Assembly (NCBI RefSeq): GCF_963378085.1
Contig: NZ_OY726395.1
Span: 4,650,001-4,714,000, forward strand
Direction of reading: 5' to 3'
From: Mycolicibacterium sp. MU0050
Lineage (GTDB): Bacteria; Actinomycetota; Actinomycetes; Mycobacteriales; Mycobacteriaceae
DNA: 64,000 nt
Shown piece after piece: positions 51,607 through 60,035 of this stretch. Below the pieces are notes generated by a model. It did no database searches. It was not told the origin of the DNA and saw only the letters and a list, made by a program, of their open reading frames with translations. Each line of letters opens with the position of its first letter. Positions within the stretch are counted from its first letter, which is position 1. Made by a program: the position numbers and the translations under genes.

Positions 51607-52812
51607 ATGGCAAACGGCGATGTCTGGATCCTGGGGATCCACATGACGAAATTCGGCAAGCATCCTGAGCTGGATGTCTTGGACCTGGCCAGTGAGGCCG
51701 CGATGGCGGCACTGGCCGACGGCGGCGTCTCAATGCGGGATATCGAGATCCTCACCGCGGGGAACCTCATGGCGGGCGGCCAAATCGGCCAGCAGATACA
51801 GAAGCAGATCGGGCAGACCGGCATCCCGGTGATCAACGTGGCCAACGCCTGTGCGACCGGCGCTACGGCGTTACGGACGGCAATCATGGCCATCAAGGCC
51901 GGCGAGGCGGATTACGGCCTGGCTGTCGGAGCCGAGAAGCTCGCCGGGGCCGGGCTGTTGGGCGGCGGTGGTAAGAAGCCGGACCGCAAGGCATTCGAGC
52001 CCCGAGGTCGGCATGGCTCGGTGATGGCCACCGACGGCCTCATCGGCACCACGAATATGCCCGGGACCTTCGCTCAGATCGGCATGGAGTACCTCTACGA
52101 CAACCCTTACGACGGCGCGCCACTGGAACTGTTCGCCCGTATCGCCGAGAAGAATCATGCCCATTCGACGCTGAATCCGCTCGCGGCGTATCAGAAGAAG
52201 ATGAGCTTGGAACAGATCATGGGTGACGTCATGATCGCGTACCCCAACACGCGGTCGATGTGCTCGGCGAACTGTGACGGAGCGGCGGCTGCTGTGGTGG
52301 TCTCCGACGCGAAACTGCGCACGCTGGCACCGGAACAGCGGCGCCGCGCCGTGAAAATCTCCGCATCGGTGCTGACCAGCGACCCCTGGGAAGAGGCGTG
52401 CCAGGTTCTCCCAGACATCAACACCCTCACCCGGAACGCGGCCACACAGGCATACGAGCTCGCGGGCGTCTCGCCCGAGGATCTGGACCTGGTGGAGTTG
52501 CACGACTGCTTTGCGACCGCCGAACTCGTCCACTATGACAACCTCATGCTGTGCCGGCCGGGAGAAGCGGTGGCGTTCTTCGAATCCGGCGCGACCTGGC
52601 GGGACGGATCGCTGCCGGTGAACGTGTCCGGTGGCCTTCAATCCAAAGGTCATCCGATCGCCGCCACCGGCATTGCCAACGTCTGGGAGGTCTGTCACCA
52701 CCTCCGGGGAGAGGCCGGTGATCGTCAGATCGAGGGGGCCACCGTAGGGCTGGCACATGTCATCGGCCTGGGCTCAGCCTGCGGCATTCACATCCTCGAG
52801 AAAGCCGTCTAG
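51607..52812 (+). CDS. Thiolase-fold lipid-transfer protein (SCP2/Ltp2-type)
   Basis: A 401-residue thiolase-superfamily protein. The nucleophile region is NVANACATGATAL, then HDCFATAELVHYDNL and SKGHPIAATGIANVWEV. The conserved HDCFA is typical of the SCP2-thiolase branch and of Ltp2-type aldolases; a classical thiolase would also have a CxG near the C-terminus, and here GLGSACGIHI provides a related motif. It could be a thiolase or a retro-aldolase acting with the DUF35 protein. The two genes are adjacent. Confidence 0.9.
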   Translation: MANGDVWILGIHMTKFGKHPELDVLDLASEAAMAALADGGVSMRDIEILTAGNLMAGGQIGQQIQKQIGQTGIPVINVANACATGATALRTAIMAIKAGEADYGLAVGAEKLAGAGLLGGGGKKPDRKAFEPRGRHGSVMATDGLIGTTNMPGTFAQIGMEYLYDNPYDGAPLELFARIAEKNHAHSTLNPLAAYQKKMSLEQIMGDVMIAYPNTRSMCSANCDGAAAAVVVSDAKLRTLAPEQRRRAVKISASVLTSDPWEEACQVLPDINTLTRNAATQAYELAGVSPEDLDLVELHDCFATAELVHYDNLMLCRPGEAVAFFESGATWRDGSLPVNVSGGLQSKGHPIAATGIANVWEVCHHLRGEAGDRQIEGATVGLAHVIGLGSACGIHILEKAV

Positions 52813-54465
52813 ATGCCGGGCGTGTCCGGTCGCTCCGCCCGACCCCAAAGCTGGTGGAATGTCGCCGACATCTGTGAAGCCATAGCCGCGGCGACACCGG
52901 CGCACGTCGCGATCTCACAGGGCGAGCGCAGGGTCACCTGGACCGAATTGAACCGCCGCGCCGACGGTGTCGCCGCGGCATTGCTGCACGCCGGATTGGA
53001 ACATCAGGACCGGGTCGCGCTGTACCTGAACAACGCGCCCGAGTACATCGAGTCGTTTGTCGCGGCGACAAAGGCCTCGTTGGTCCCGGTGAACACCAAC
53101 TTCCGCTACCGCGATGCTGAGCTTGCCTATCTGTGGAACAACGCCGACGCGGCCGCGGTCGTGTTTCACGGCGCGTTCACCGAGACCGCGGGTCGGGTAC
53201 GCCACAACGCCCCCACCGTCAAGCAATGGATCTGGGTCGACGACGGCACCGCGGAATGCCCTGATTGGGCCACCCCCTACGAGACTGCTGCCGCCACGCC
53301 CGCGGTTGCGTCCCCACGGCCGCGGTCCACCGATGACCTGATCTTCCTGTACACCGGCGGCACCACCGGAATGCCCAAAGGGGTGGTGTTCAAACAGCGC
53401 CAGGTGCTCGCCCTCCCGATGCGGTTCGCCCCCACCGACCTCGATGTGCTGATCGGGGAACTGAGGCAACGCGGGCACGGCGACACCATTCTGATCGGCC
53501 CGCCGCTCATGCACGGGACCGGCATGATGGCAGCTTTGCAGGCGCTACTTTCCGGTGGAACAGTCTCGTTACTGCCGAGTCGCCGCTTTGATCCACTCGA
53601 GCTCTGGGACACCGCCGAGCGAGACGACGCAACGCAGATCTGCATCGTGGGTGATGCCTTCGCCCGCCCGATGCTCGATGCCCTCAGGACGCATCGCGAC
53701 CGCTGGAAACTGCAGAGCCTGACCCGCGTGATCTCCGCCGGAGTGATGTTCAGCGCACCCCTGAAACGCGGGCTGATGGACCTGCTCCCCGGCCTCAGCA
53801 TCCTCGATCAACTGGGGTCCACCGAGAACGGCACTGCCGGAACTTGCCTCTCGGAGCCCGGAACAGACGTGGAGACAGGGACTTTCGACCCCACGCCGGG
53901 AGTTCGCGTGATCGACAGCGACAACCGTGATGTTCAGCCCGGCTCCGGTGCAGTGGGCCGTATCGCCATCCCCGGCGGTGCTGTCGGCTACCACAAGGAC
54001 CCCGACCGCTCGGCGCAGACCTTCGTGATCCTGGACGGCAGGCGCTACACCGTGGCCGGCGACTTCGCCATCATCGAATCCGACGGCAGGGTGCGGCTGC
54101 TCGGGCGGGGATCCCAATGCATCAACACCGGTGGCGAGAAGGTTTTCGCCGAGGAAGTCGAGGAAGTGCTGAAGTGCCATCGGGACGTCAAGGACGCCTT
54201 GGTGGTCGGCACCCCCGACGACCGTTTCGGCGAGGTGGTGACCGCTGTCGTGGAAGCTTCCGCCGACGTCACCGACGACCAGCTGATACACCACGTCAAG
54301 GACGCCCTCGCCGCGTACAAGGCACCCAAACACATCGTTCGCGTCGACTCTCTCGGCCGCAGCCCCAACGGCAAAGCCGACTACCCCGCGATTCGCACGC
54401 TGGCTGTCCAGCACCTCGGTGCTGCGGCCGACCTCTCTGATGAAGTGAAGGAGCAACATCGATGA
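52813..54465 (+). CDS. Acyl-CoA synthetase (FadD family)
   Basis: A 550-residue ANL ligase: P-loop YTGGTTGMPKGV (about residue 178), GPPLMHGTGMM, DQLGSTENGTAG (A5), RLLGRGSQCINTGGEKVFAE and catalytic Lys in SPNGKADYPAIR. It resembles the FadD17/19-type enzyme at 26311 in the YTGGTTGMPKG, MHG and TGGEKVFAEE motifs. ATG follows the thiolase stop directly. A second FadD in the operon suggests two CoA activation steps (for example side chain and ring fragments), which is inference. Confidence 0.9.
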   Translation: MPGVSGRSARPQSWWNVADICEAIAAATPAHVAISQGERRVTWTELNRRADGVAAALLHAGLEHQDRVALYLNNAPEYIESFVAATKASLVPVNTNFRYRDAELAYLWNNADAAAVVFHGAFTETAGRVRHNAPTVKQWIWVDDGTAECPDWATPYETAAATPAVASPRPRSTDDLIFLYTGGTTGMPKGVVFKQRQVLALPMRFAPTDLDVLIGELRQRGHGDTILIGPPLMHGTGMMAALQALLSGGTVSLLPSRRFDPLELWDTAERDDATQICIVGDAFARPMLDALRTHRDRWKLQSLTRVISAGVMFSAPLKRGLMDLLPGLSILDQLGSTENGTAGTCLSEPGTDVETGTFDPTPGVRVIDSDNRDVQPGSGAVGRIAIPGGAVGYHKDPDRSAQTFVILDGRRYTVAGDFAIIESDGRVRLLGRGSQCINTGGEKVFAEEVEEVLKCHRDVKDALVVGTPDDRFGEVVTAVVEASADVTDDQLIHHVKDALAAYKAPKHIVRVDSLGRSPNGKADYPAIRTLAVQHLGAAADLSDEVKEQHR

Positions 54466-55313
54466 CTACCGCTGCGCTGAGTAGCGACCTGGTGGGCACC
54501 GTATCTGAGGCGATTCCGGTCCGATGGACGAAAAAGGATGTGCTGCTGTACGCGTGCGGTATCGGGGCCAGACCCGACCGAGATCTGGAATTCCTGTACG
54601 AGGGGCACGGCCCCAAGGTGTTTCCCACCTTCGCCTCCATTCGCGGTGGGGCCGGGCCCGCGACACTGGCCAAGGCCGGCGTCCACGTGGACCTGTCGAA
54701 GATTCTGCACGGAGCCCAGTCGGTTCAGTTGCACCGGGAGCTGCCTCCCGAGGCCACTGCCACGGCCACCGGGCGCATCACCGGAGTGTGGGATAAGGGC
54801 AAGGCCGCCGTCATCGACGTCGAGACCACGGTGGTGGACGATGACGGTCCGCTGTTCACCGAAGCGATGTCGATATTCGTCCGCGGCGCGGGCGGTTTCG
54901 GTGGTGAGCGTGGGCCGTCGACGGACGGCGTCAATGCACCGCCGGATCGGGCGCCCGACTACGCCCTTGCCTTCGAGACACGCCCCGAGCAGGCAGCAAT
55001 CTATCGTCTCAGCGGGGACCGCAATCCCATTCACATCGATCCGGCATTCGCACGTGAAGCCGGCTTCGATGCGCCCTTCTTGCACGGACTGTGCACGTAC
55101 GGAATTGTCGGCCGCGCCATCTTGGCCACCCTCTGCGGAAATGATCCCGCCCGGTTCCGCTCATTGGAAGGTCGCTTCGCGAGCAGAGTCGAACTCGGCG
55201 ACACCATCGTCACCAAGATCTGGCGCAGCGGCCACGGGACCGCGATCGTGAGTGCCGAGACACAGAACTCGAATGTCGTTCTGTCGCAGGCATCGACAAC
55301 CTGGATTGCCTGA
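54462..55313 (+). CDS. MaoC-family (R)-enoyl-CoA hydratase, 17beta-HSD4/ChsH3-like
   Basis: A 283-residue double-hotdog hydratase. The hydratase-2 motif is YRLSGDRNPIHIDPAFAREA (Asp and His catalytic), followed by PFLHGLCTYG. The N-terminal half lacks the motif, as in eukaryotic-type hydratase 2. It would add water to a 2-enoyl-CoA to give the (R)-3-hydroxyacyl-CoA, the substrate of an Hsd4A-type SDR (see 56573) or of an Ltp2-type aldolase. ATG overlaps the fadD stop (ATGA). Confidence 0.9.
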   Translation: MTTAALSSDLVGTVSEAIPVRWTKKDVLLYACGIGARPDRDLEFLYEGHGPKVFPTFASIRGGAGPATLAKAGVHVDLSKILHGAQSVQLHRELPPEATATATGRITGVWDKGKAAVIDVETTVVDDDGPLFTEAMSIFVRGAGGFGGERGPSTDGVNAPPDRAPDYALAFETRPEQAAIYRLSGDRNPIHIDPAFAREAGFDAPFLHGLCTYGIVGRAILATLCGNDPARFRSLEGRFASRVELGDTIVTKIWRSGHGTAIVSAETQNSNVVLSQASTTWIA

Positions 55314-55365
55314 AATCCCCGGCACCCCAGCGGTAACGAATCGACCTATGGACAGGAAGTAGACA

Positions 55366-56535
55366 ATGACGACAGCTCGCATGGTCGAGGCCCGCATGAC
55401 CGAGGAGATGATCGCGTCGATGCGCTCCAAGAGCGGGATGGAGCTACGCATCGACGAGTGCCGGAACAACGACCAGGCGAATCGGTGGACCATCCTGCGC
55501 TTTGCGGAGGGCATCGGCGACACCAACCCGCTATGGACCGACCCCGACTACGCGGCGACCACCAAGTACGGAACGCTCGTCGGTCCTCCGACGTGGCCCT
55601 TCTGCTGTTTCGCCGGCGTGCAGTTCGGCTGGCCCGGTCTGGGGGCGTTTCATTCCGGCAGTGACATCACCTTCCACCGGCCGGTCATGGTCGGCGATCG
55701 GATCGAACCTCGTTGCATCTATGAAGGTTTCGATGGTCCTGCCCCGAGCAAGTTCGCCGGTAAATCGGTGGTCGACCGGTTCCGCCACGATTACCACAAC
55801 CAGCGCGGCGAGCTGGTACTCGAAAGCGTCGCCACCTGCGTCCGCTACGAGCGTGGCGAGGCGAAGTCACGGGCCGACAAGCGCCCGGTCACCCTGCCCC
55901 ACCCGTGGACCGCCGACGAGATCAACGAGATCGAGGCAGCCGTACTCGCCGAGACCTGCCGTGGCTCCGATCCACGCTGGTGGGAGGACGTCGAGGTGGG
56001 CGATGAGCTCGATTCGGTCACGAAAGGCCCGCTCGGGCTGACCGACGAGATCGCCTTTGTCGCCTCCGGTGCGGCCCCCATTCCCAGGATTGCGGCCAAC
56101 CGCGCTTCCCTCCAGCAGTACGCCGCCCACCCGGCGTGGTCCTTCCGCGACCCCGACACTGCGGCCAAGGAGCCGATCTACGCCGTCCACTACAACCACA
56201 ACGCGGCGCGAGCCATGGGTGTGGCCGCATCGTACGACGTTGGCATACAACGGACTTGCTGGCAGGTTCACCTACTCACCAACTGGATCGGGGATGACGC
56301 GTGGCTGTGCCGCGCCAAGTCCGAATACCGTGGATTCGTGTTCCTCTCCGACGTGATCCGCCTCGGCGGACGGGTCACCGGCAAGTCCATAGCCCCGAAC
56401 GGCGACCACCTCGTCACCGTCGAAACCTGGGCCACCAACCAACGCGGTCAGAACGTCATGCCGGGATCAGCCACCATCGCGCTGCCGACCCGCAACGGGG
56501 AGCACCCGCTCCAGCACCGCTTACCAAGCATCTGA
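55366..56535 (+). CDS. FAS1-type dehydratase/MaoC-like protein
   Basis: A 389-residue protein with two hotdog-like halves. The first (residues about 30-170) has ILRFAEGIGDTNPLWTDPDY and HSGSDITFHRPVMVGDRIEP, typical of MaoC_dehydrat_N; the second (about 200-380) has WWEDVEVGDELDSVTKGPLG and ETWATNQRGQNVMPGSATIA. Such proteins hydrate or dehydrate acyl-CoAs or act with partners such as DUF35 proteins, much as ChsH2 does. AGGAAG precedes ATG at 55366. Precise reaction not assigned. Confidence 0.85.
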   Translation: MTTARMVEARMTEEMIASMRSKSGMELRIDECRNNDQANRWTILRFAEGIGDTNPLWTDPDYAATTKYGTLVGPPTWPFCCFAGVQFGWPGLGAFHSGSDITFHRPVMVGDRIEPRCIYEGFDGPAPSKFAGKSVVDRFRHDYHNQRGELVLESVATCVRYERGEAKSRADKRPVTLPHPWTADEINEIEAAVLAETCRGSDPRWWEDVEVGDELDSVTKGPLGLTDEIAFVASGAAPIPRIAANRASLQQYAAHPAWSFRDPDTAAKEPIYAVHYNHNAARAMGVAASYDVGIQRTCWQVHLLTNWIGDDAWLCRAKSEYRGFVFLSDVIRLGGRVTGKSIAPNGDHLVTVETWATNQRGQNVMPGSATIALPTRNGEHPLQHRLPSI

Positions 56536-56572
56536 AAAGCAGTCCCACTTATCAAGAAAGAGAGCACATCTG

Positions 56573-57472
56573 ATGGGAACTCTGGAAGACCGCGTCATCG
56601 TAGTCACCGGTGCCGGGCGCGGCATCGGTCGTGAGCACGCACTCCTGCTGGCATCCGAAGGGGCCAAGGTCGTGGTGAACGACCTCGGTGGCAGCGCCGA
56701 CGGAAAGGGGTCGGAGGCGGGCCCGGCAGTCGCGGTGGTCGAAGAGATCAAGGCCGCCGGCGGCGATGCCATCGTCAGCACAGACGACGTCGCATCTGCC
56801 CAAGGCGCTGACAATCTCATCCGGTCAGCCATCGCCGCCTACGGCAAGCTGGATGGCCTGGTGAACAACGCAAGCATCCTTCGGGACGGCATGGTTTTCA
56901 ATGTCGATGACGAGCAATGGGAATCGGTGCTTCACGTCGGTCTCAGCGGGACCTTCTACCCCGGCCGCGCCGCCGCTCGGTACTGGCGAGAACTGTCCAA
57001 GGCGGGTAAGCCGGTGGCAGGATCGATCGTCAACACGACAAGCGAATCCGGGTTGTTCGGCAACATGGGTCAGAGCAACTATGCCGCGGCCAAAGCCGGT
57101 GTGGCGGCTCTGACCGAGGTGTGGGCACGTGAACTCAAGCGATACGGCGTGCGTGTGAATGCCATTGCCCCGCGTGCCGCGACGCGACTGACCGCCCAGG
57201 TCGGCGCCGCGGAGAGCACCGATCCTAACGCGCCCATGCATCCCGGCAACTGCTCGCCGTGGGTGGCCTATCTGCTGTCGGACAGTTGCGCCATAAGCGG
57301 AGAGGTCTTTGTGGTGTACGGCGGCGTCGTGCACCGGGTGGCACCGTGGACGCTGGACGACAGCTGGAAACTTCGGAAGGAGACACGTTGGGCGCCGAAG
57401 GAACTCGCAGATGCGGTCTTCGAGACCGGAATCCCGTCGAAGGCCGGTAGAAACACCGGACTGATCAGGTAA
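56573..57472 (+). CDS. SDR, Hsd4A-like (3-hydroxyacyl-CoA/17beta-hydroxysteroid dehydrogenase type)
   Basis: A 299-residue SDR: TGAGRGIGREHALLLASEGA, VVNDLGGSADGKGSEAGPA (NAD-specific Asp), LVNNASILRDGMVFN and catalytic SNYAAAKAG. The VVNDLGG region and the RDGMVFNVDDEQW stretch resemble the dehydrogenase part of 17beta-HSD type 4 and mycobacterial Hsd4A. It would oxidise the (R)-3-hydroxyacyl-CoA made by the MaoC hydratase upstream. Last intact gene of the operon, 38 bases after the dehydratase. Confidence 0.88.
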   Translation: MGTLEDRVIVVTGAGRGIGREHALLLASEGAKVVVNDLGGSADGKGSEAGPAVAVVEEIKAAGGDAIVSTDDVASAQGADNLIRSAIAAYGKLDGLVNNASILRDGMVFNVDDEQWESVLHVGLSGTFYPGRAAARYWRELSKAGKPVAGSIVNTTSESGLFGNMGQSNYAAAKAGVAALTEVWARELKRYGVRVNAIAPRAATRLTAQVGAAESTDPNAPMHPGNCSPWVAYLLSDSCAISGEVFVVYGGVVHRVAPWTLDDSWKLRKETRWAPKELADAVFETGIPSKAGRNTGLIR

Positions 57473-57533
57473 CCGCCCTTCGATAGCGGCTATCGGCGCC
57501 TTTCGGCAATGAACGATTCACAAAAAAGATGCA

Positions 57534-58012
57534 GTGATTCAATCGGTGTCCGCAGTGGCGCTGGAGGCGGGCGGCGGCGTCGACAAAGCCCTGGAGTTCT
57601 TCGACGAACTGCCGCCGGTGGATGTCGGCACTGGGCTGGTACGGGAAGCGATTCGACAGCCCGGATGCCGTCCATCCGTTGGTGTTCGAAGATCGCCGAG
57701 GATTGTTCTGCGTCAACCCGGCCGGACTTTCACTCCGGACGGGGCTGCGACTCGGCCGGCTATTGAACACGCCGACGGCCGTCACAGCGATCCGCAACAC
57801 GTTGCGGATACGCCGGAGGCAGGAAGCCGTTGGTGCGGCTGCGAATGGTGGAGTATCGGGGCGTCTTGAGCGCAACGATGATCTATGACGCACTTCCGAT
57901 CAACGATCACTTCCGGCTCATCGACGACGACACCGTGCTCGGTGTGATGGATATGCGAGGTCTCGACCGGCCGCTCATGTTCGTCCTGCGACGCGATGAC
58001 GGTGACGGGTGA
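57534..58012 (+). pseudogene. DUF4334 (GXWXG) protein gene broken by two frameshifts
   Basis: Three consecutive frames together make one DUF4334-type protein. Frame 1 gives GGGVDKALEFFDELPPVDVG. Frame 2 gives GWYGKRFDSPDAVHPLVFED (the GXWXG-like motif, here GWYG) and VNPAGLSLRTGL. Frame 3 gives [20 protein letters not shown], then [20 protein letters not shown], ending [11 protein letters not shown]. Each change is +1 relative to the one before, near 57625 and 57825. DUF4334 proteins have no established function. Two independent shifts make a sequencing error less likely. The gene lies just after the fadD operon and may mark its old end. Confidence 0.8.
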
Positions 58013-58031
58013 CGGCGGGCTTCGGCGCAAC

Positions 58032-59111
58032 TCAGTTCGGTGACCGGTAGACGCCGCGGCCGGTTCCCAGCGGAAGATCCAACGTGGTGCGCAGTCCGGG
58101 GGCGGCCGCGACGACGTCGGGAATCGCGTTGACGATCCGGCCGGCGGCGGCCAGGATCGCGGCGTAGTTGTGGTCCCCGCGACTGCTGCTGGGGCAGATG
58201 TCGACCGCGTATGACGGCTCGCCGGTGATCTCCAACCGGTAGGAACCGCCGGGCTGCGCCGGTTGCGTCCAGTCCGGGCGCAGGTCGTCCCGCAACCGGG
58301 TGATGTGCTCGACCACGACCGCGGAATGCCCGCCGACCATGCCCCGGATCTCGAACCGCAACGCAGCCACGGTGCCCTTCTTGATCCGCCCGACCGCGAC
58401 GTCGAGATCTTCGGGGGCCGGTTCCTGTTCGACGGAGTCGGTGATCTCGTCGACCTCGATGCCCAGTCCGGCGGCCAGTTGCCGGATGGCGGTGCCCCAC
58501 GCCAGCGACAGGATGCCGGGCTGGAACAACAGCGGCAGATCACCGATCTCGTTGCCGAACCCCATGACGTCGAACATCACCTCCTTGCCGTCGTAGCTGG
58601 CGTAGTCGGCGATCTCCAGGGTGCGGATTTGCTCGATGCGCTGACAGGTGCTGGCGAACGCGAACGGGATCAGGTCGGTGACGAAACCCGGGTCGACCCC
58701 GGTGATGAAGATGCTCGAGTTGCCCTGTCGGGCCGCCTCTTCCAGCCGGTCGATGGCCTTGCCCGGCACCAAGCCCCACGGGTACTGCAGGGTGCCCGGT
58801 GCGGAGCCGACGACGTTGATCCCGGCCGCCAGCGCGCGCATCACGTCGGCGGTCGCCTCGACGGGGCGGGTGTCGCCCATCGCGCAATACACCAGGCAGT
58901 CCGGCGCGGTCGCCAGCGCCGCGTCCATGCCGAGGGTGGCCGTGATCCCGGTGACGACGTCGACTCCGGCGAGTTGGCCCGCGTCCTGGCCCACCTTGTC
59001 CGCGGTGGACACTCCGACGGCGGTCAATTCGAACCGCGGATCCTCGATCAGCTGGATCAGGGCCAACCGGCCGCAGTTCCCGGTGCCGATCAGCGCGACG
59101 CGGATGGTCAT
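58032..59111 (-). CDS. Dihydrodipicolinate reductase-like NAD(P)-binding protein
   Basis: A 359-residue oxidoreductase. The N-terminal Rossmann motif is ALIGTGNCGRLAL, followed by CLVYCAMGDTRP and a DapB-like C-terminal domain with ITGEPSYAVDICPSSSRGDH. Such mycobacterial proteins occur with steroid and lipid catabolic genes; the substrate is unknown. GAGGAGACAGGT precedes ATG at 59111. It is divergent from the FabG3-like SDR across a KstR-like box, and so is probably in the KstR regulon. Confidence 0.82.
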   Translation of the reverse strand: MTIRVALIGTGNCGRLALIQLIEDPRFELTAVGVSTADKVGQDAGQLAGVDVVTGITATLGMDAALATAPDCLVYCAMGDTRPVEATADVMRALAAGINVVGSAPGTLQYPWGLVPGKAIDRLEEAARQGNSSIFITGVDPGFVTDLIPFAFASTCQRIEQIRTLEIADYASYDGKEVMFDVMGFGNEIGDLPLLFQPGILSLAWGTAIRQLAAGLGIEVDEITDSVEQEPAPEDLDVAVGRIKKGTVAALRFEIRGMVGGHSAVVVEHITRLRDDLRPDWTQPAQPGGSYRLEITGEPSYAVDICPSSSRGDHNYAAILAAAGRIVNAIPDVVAAAPGLRTTLDLPLGTGRGVYRSPN

Positions 59112-59166
59112 ACCTGTCTCCTCACGGTGGCGTTTCCAGGGCAGTATGCGCGGTTCCCGGCAAAAT

Positions 59167-59180
59167 TGGAACAGGTTCTA
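59167..59180. promoter_or_regulatory. KstR-like operator (TnnAACnnGTTnnA)
   Basis: TGGAACAGGTTCTA fits the KstR consensus at every fixed position. It lies in a larger dyad: GGCAAAATT (59159-59167) and AATTTTGCC (59180-59188) flank it perfectly. It is 56 bases from the DapB-like start and 35 bases from the fabG3-like start, well placed to control both. Confidence 0.78.
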
Positions 59181-59214
59181 ATTTTGCCCGCGCGGTGCGG
59201 TAACCTGTCGCCCC

Positions 59215-59961
59215 ATGGGACGCGTGACCGGAAAAGTCGTACTGATCAGCGGTGGAGCCCAGGGCATGGGCGCCGCGCACGCGCGGATGCTGGTCGCGGA
59301 GGGCGCCAAGGTGGTCATCGGAGACATCCTCGACGAACCCGGTTCGGCGCTGGCCGACGAGCTCGGGGACGCCGCCCGGTACGTGCACCTGGACGTCACC
59401 CAGGCCGACCAGTGGGATGCGGCCGTCGCGACGGCGGTCGATACGTTCGGCGGTCTGACCGCGCTGGTGAACAACGCCGGGATCGTCGCCCTCGGCAAGA
59501 TCGGCAAGTTCGACATGACCGAGTGGCAGAAGGTCATCGACGTCAACCTGACCGGCACCTTCCTCGGGATGCAGGCCGTGGTCGGCCAGATGAAGGCCGC
59601 CGGCAGCGGGTCCATCATCAACATCTCGTCCATCGAGGGGCTGCGCGGTGCGCCGATGGTGCACCCGTACGTCGCGTCGAAGTGGGCCGTGCGCGGGTTG
59701 GCGAAGTCCGCGGCGCTCGAGTTGGGCCGGCACAACATTCGGGTGAACTCGGTGCATCCCGGCTTCATCCGCACCCCGATGACCGAGCACTTCCCCGAGG
59801 ACATGGTGACCGCCCCGCTCGGCCGGTCCGGCCGGTCCGAGGAGGTCTCGACGTTCGTGGTGTTCCTGGTCAGCGACGAGTCCTCGTTCGCCACCGGCGC
59901 CGAGTTCGTCGTCGACGGCGGCCTGGTCACCGACGTCAACCACAAGGACAACGTCTTCTAG
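59215..59961 (+). CDS. SDR, FabG3-like (20beta-hydroxysteroid dehydrogenase type)
   Basis: A 248-residue SDR: SGGAQGMGAAHARMLVAEGA, GDILDEPGSALADELGDAARYVHLDV, LVNNAGIVALG, INISSIEGLRG and catalytic YVASKWA, ending EFVVDGGLV. GDILDE, ARYVHLDVTQ and INISSIEGL closely recall M. tuberculosis FabG3 (Rv2002), a steroid dehydrogenase, as I remember it. ATG at 59215. The upstream KstR-like box supports a steroid role. Confidence 0.88.
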   Translation: MGRVTGKVVLISGGAQGMGAAHARMLVAEGAKVVIGDILDEPGSALADELGDAARYVHLDVTQADQWDAAVATAVDTFGGLTALVNNAGIVALGKIGKFDMTEWQKVIDVNLTGTFLGMQAVVGQMKAAGSGSIINISSIEGLRGAPMVHPYVASKWAVRGLAKSAALELGRHNIRVNSVHPGFIRTPMTEHFPEDMVTAPLGRSGRSEEVSTFVVFLVSDESSFATGAEFVVDGGLVTDVNHKDNVF

Positions 59962-59969
59962 CGATCCCC

Positions 59970-60029
59970 GCCAGCGTGCGTGTCCCCGTTCGACACGCCG
60001 AGCGATTTCCGTGGTTTACGCACGCTCGC
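59970..60029. repeat. 60-bp convergent-end element, copy 2
   Basis: Starts GCCAGCGTGC and ends GCACGCTCGC, with CGACACGCCG in the same place as in copy 1 (9510-9569). Length is identical, 60 bases. It lies between the stops of the FabG3-like SDR (plus) and the acyl-CoA dehydrogenase (minus). The outer arms pair (AGCGTGCG with CGCACGCT, one base offset), suggesting a bidirectional terminator. Confidence 0.65.
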
Positions 60030-60035
60030 AACGGA

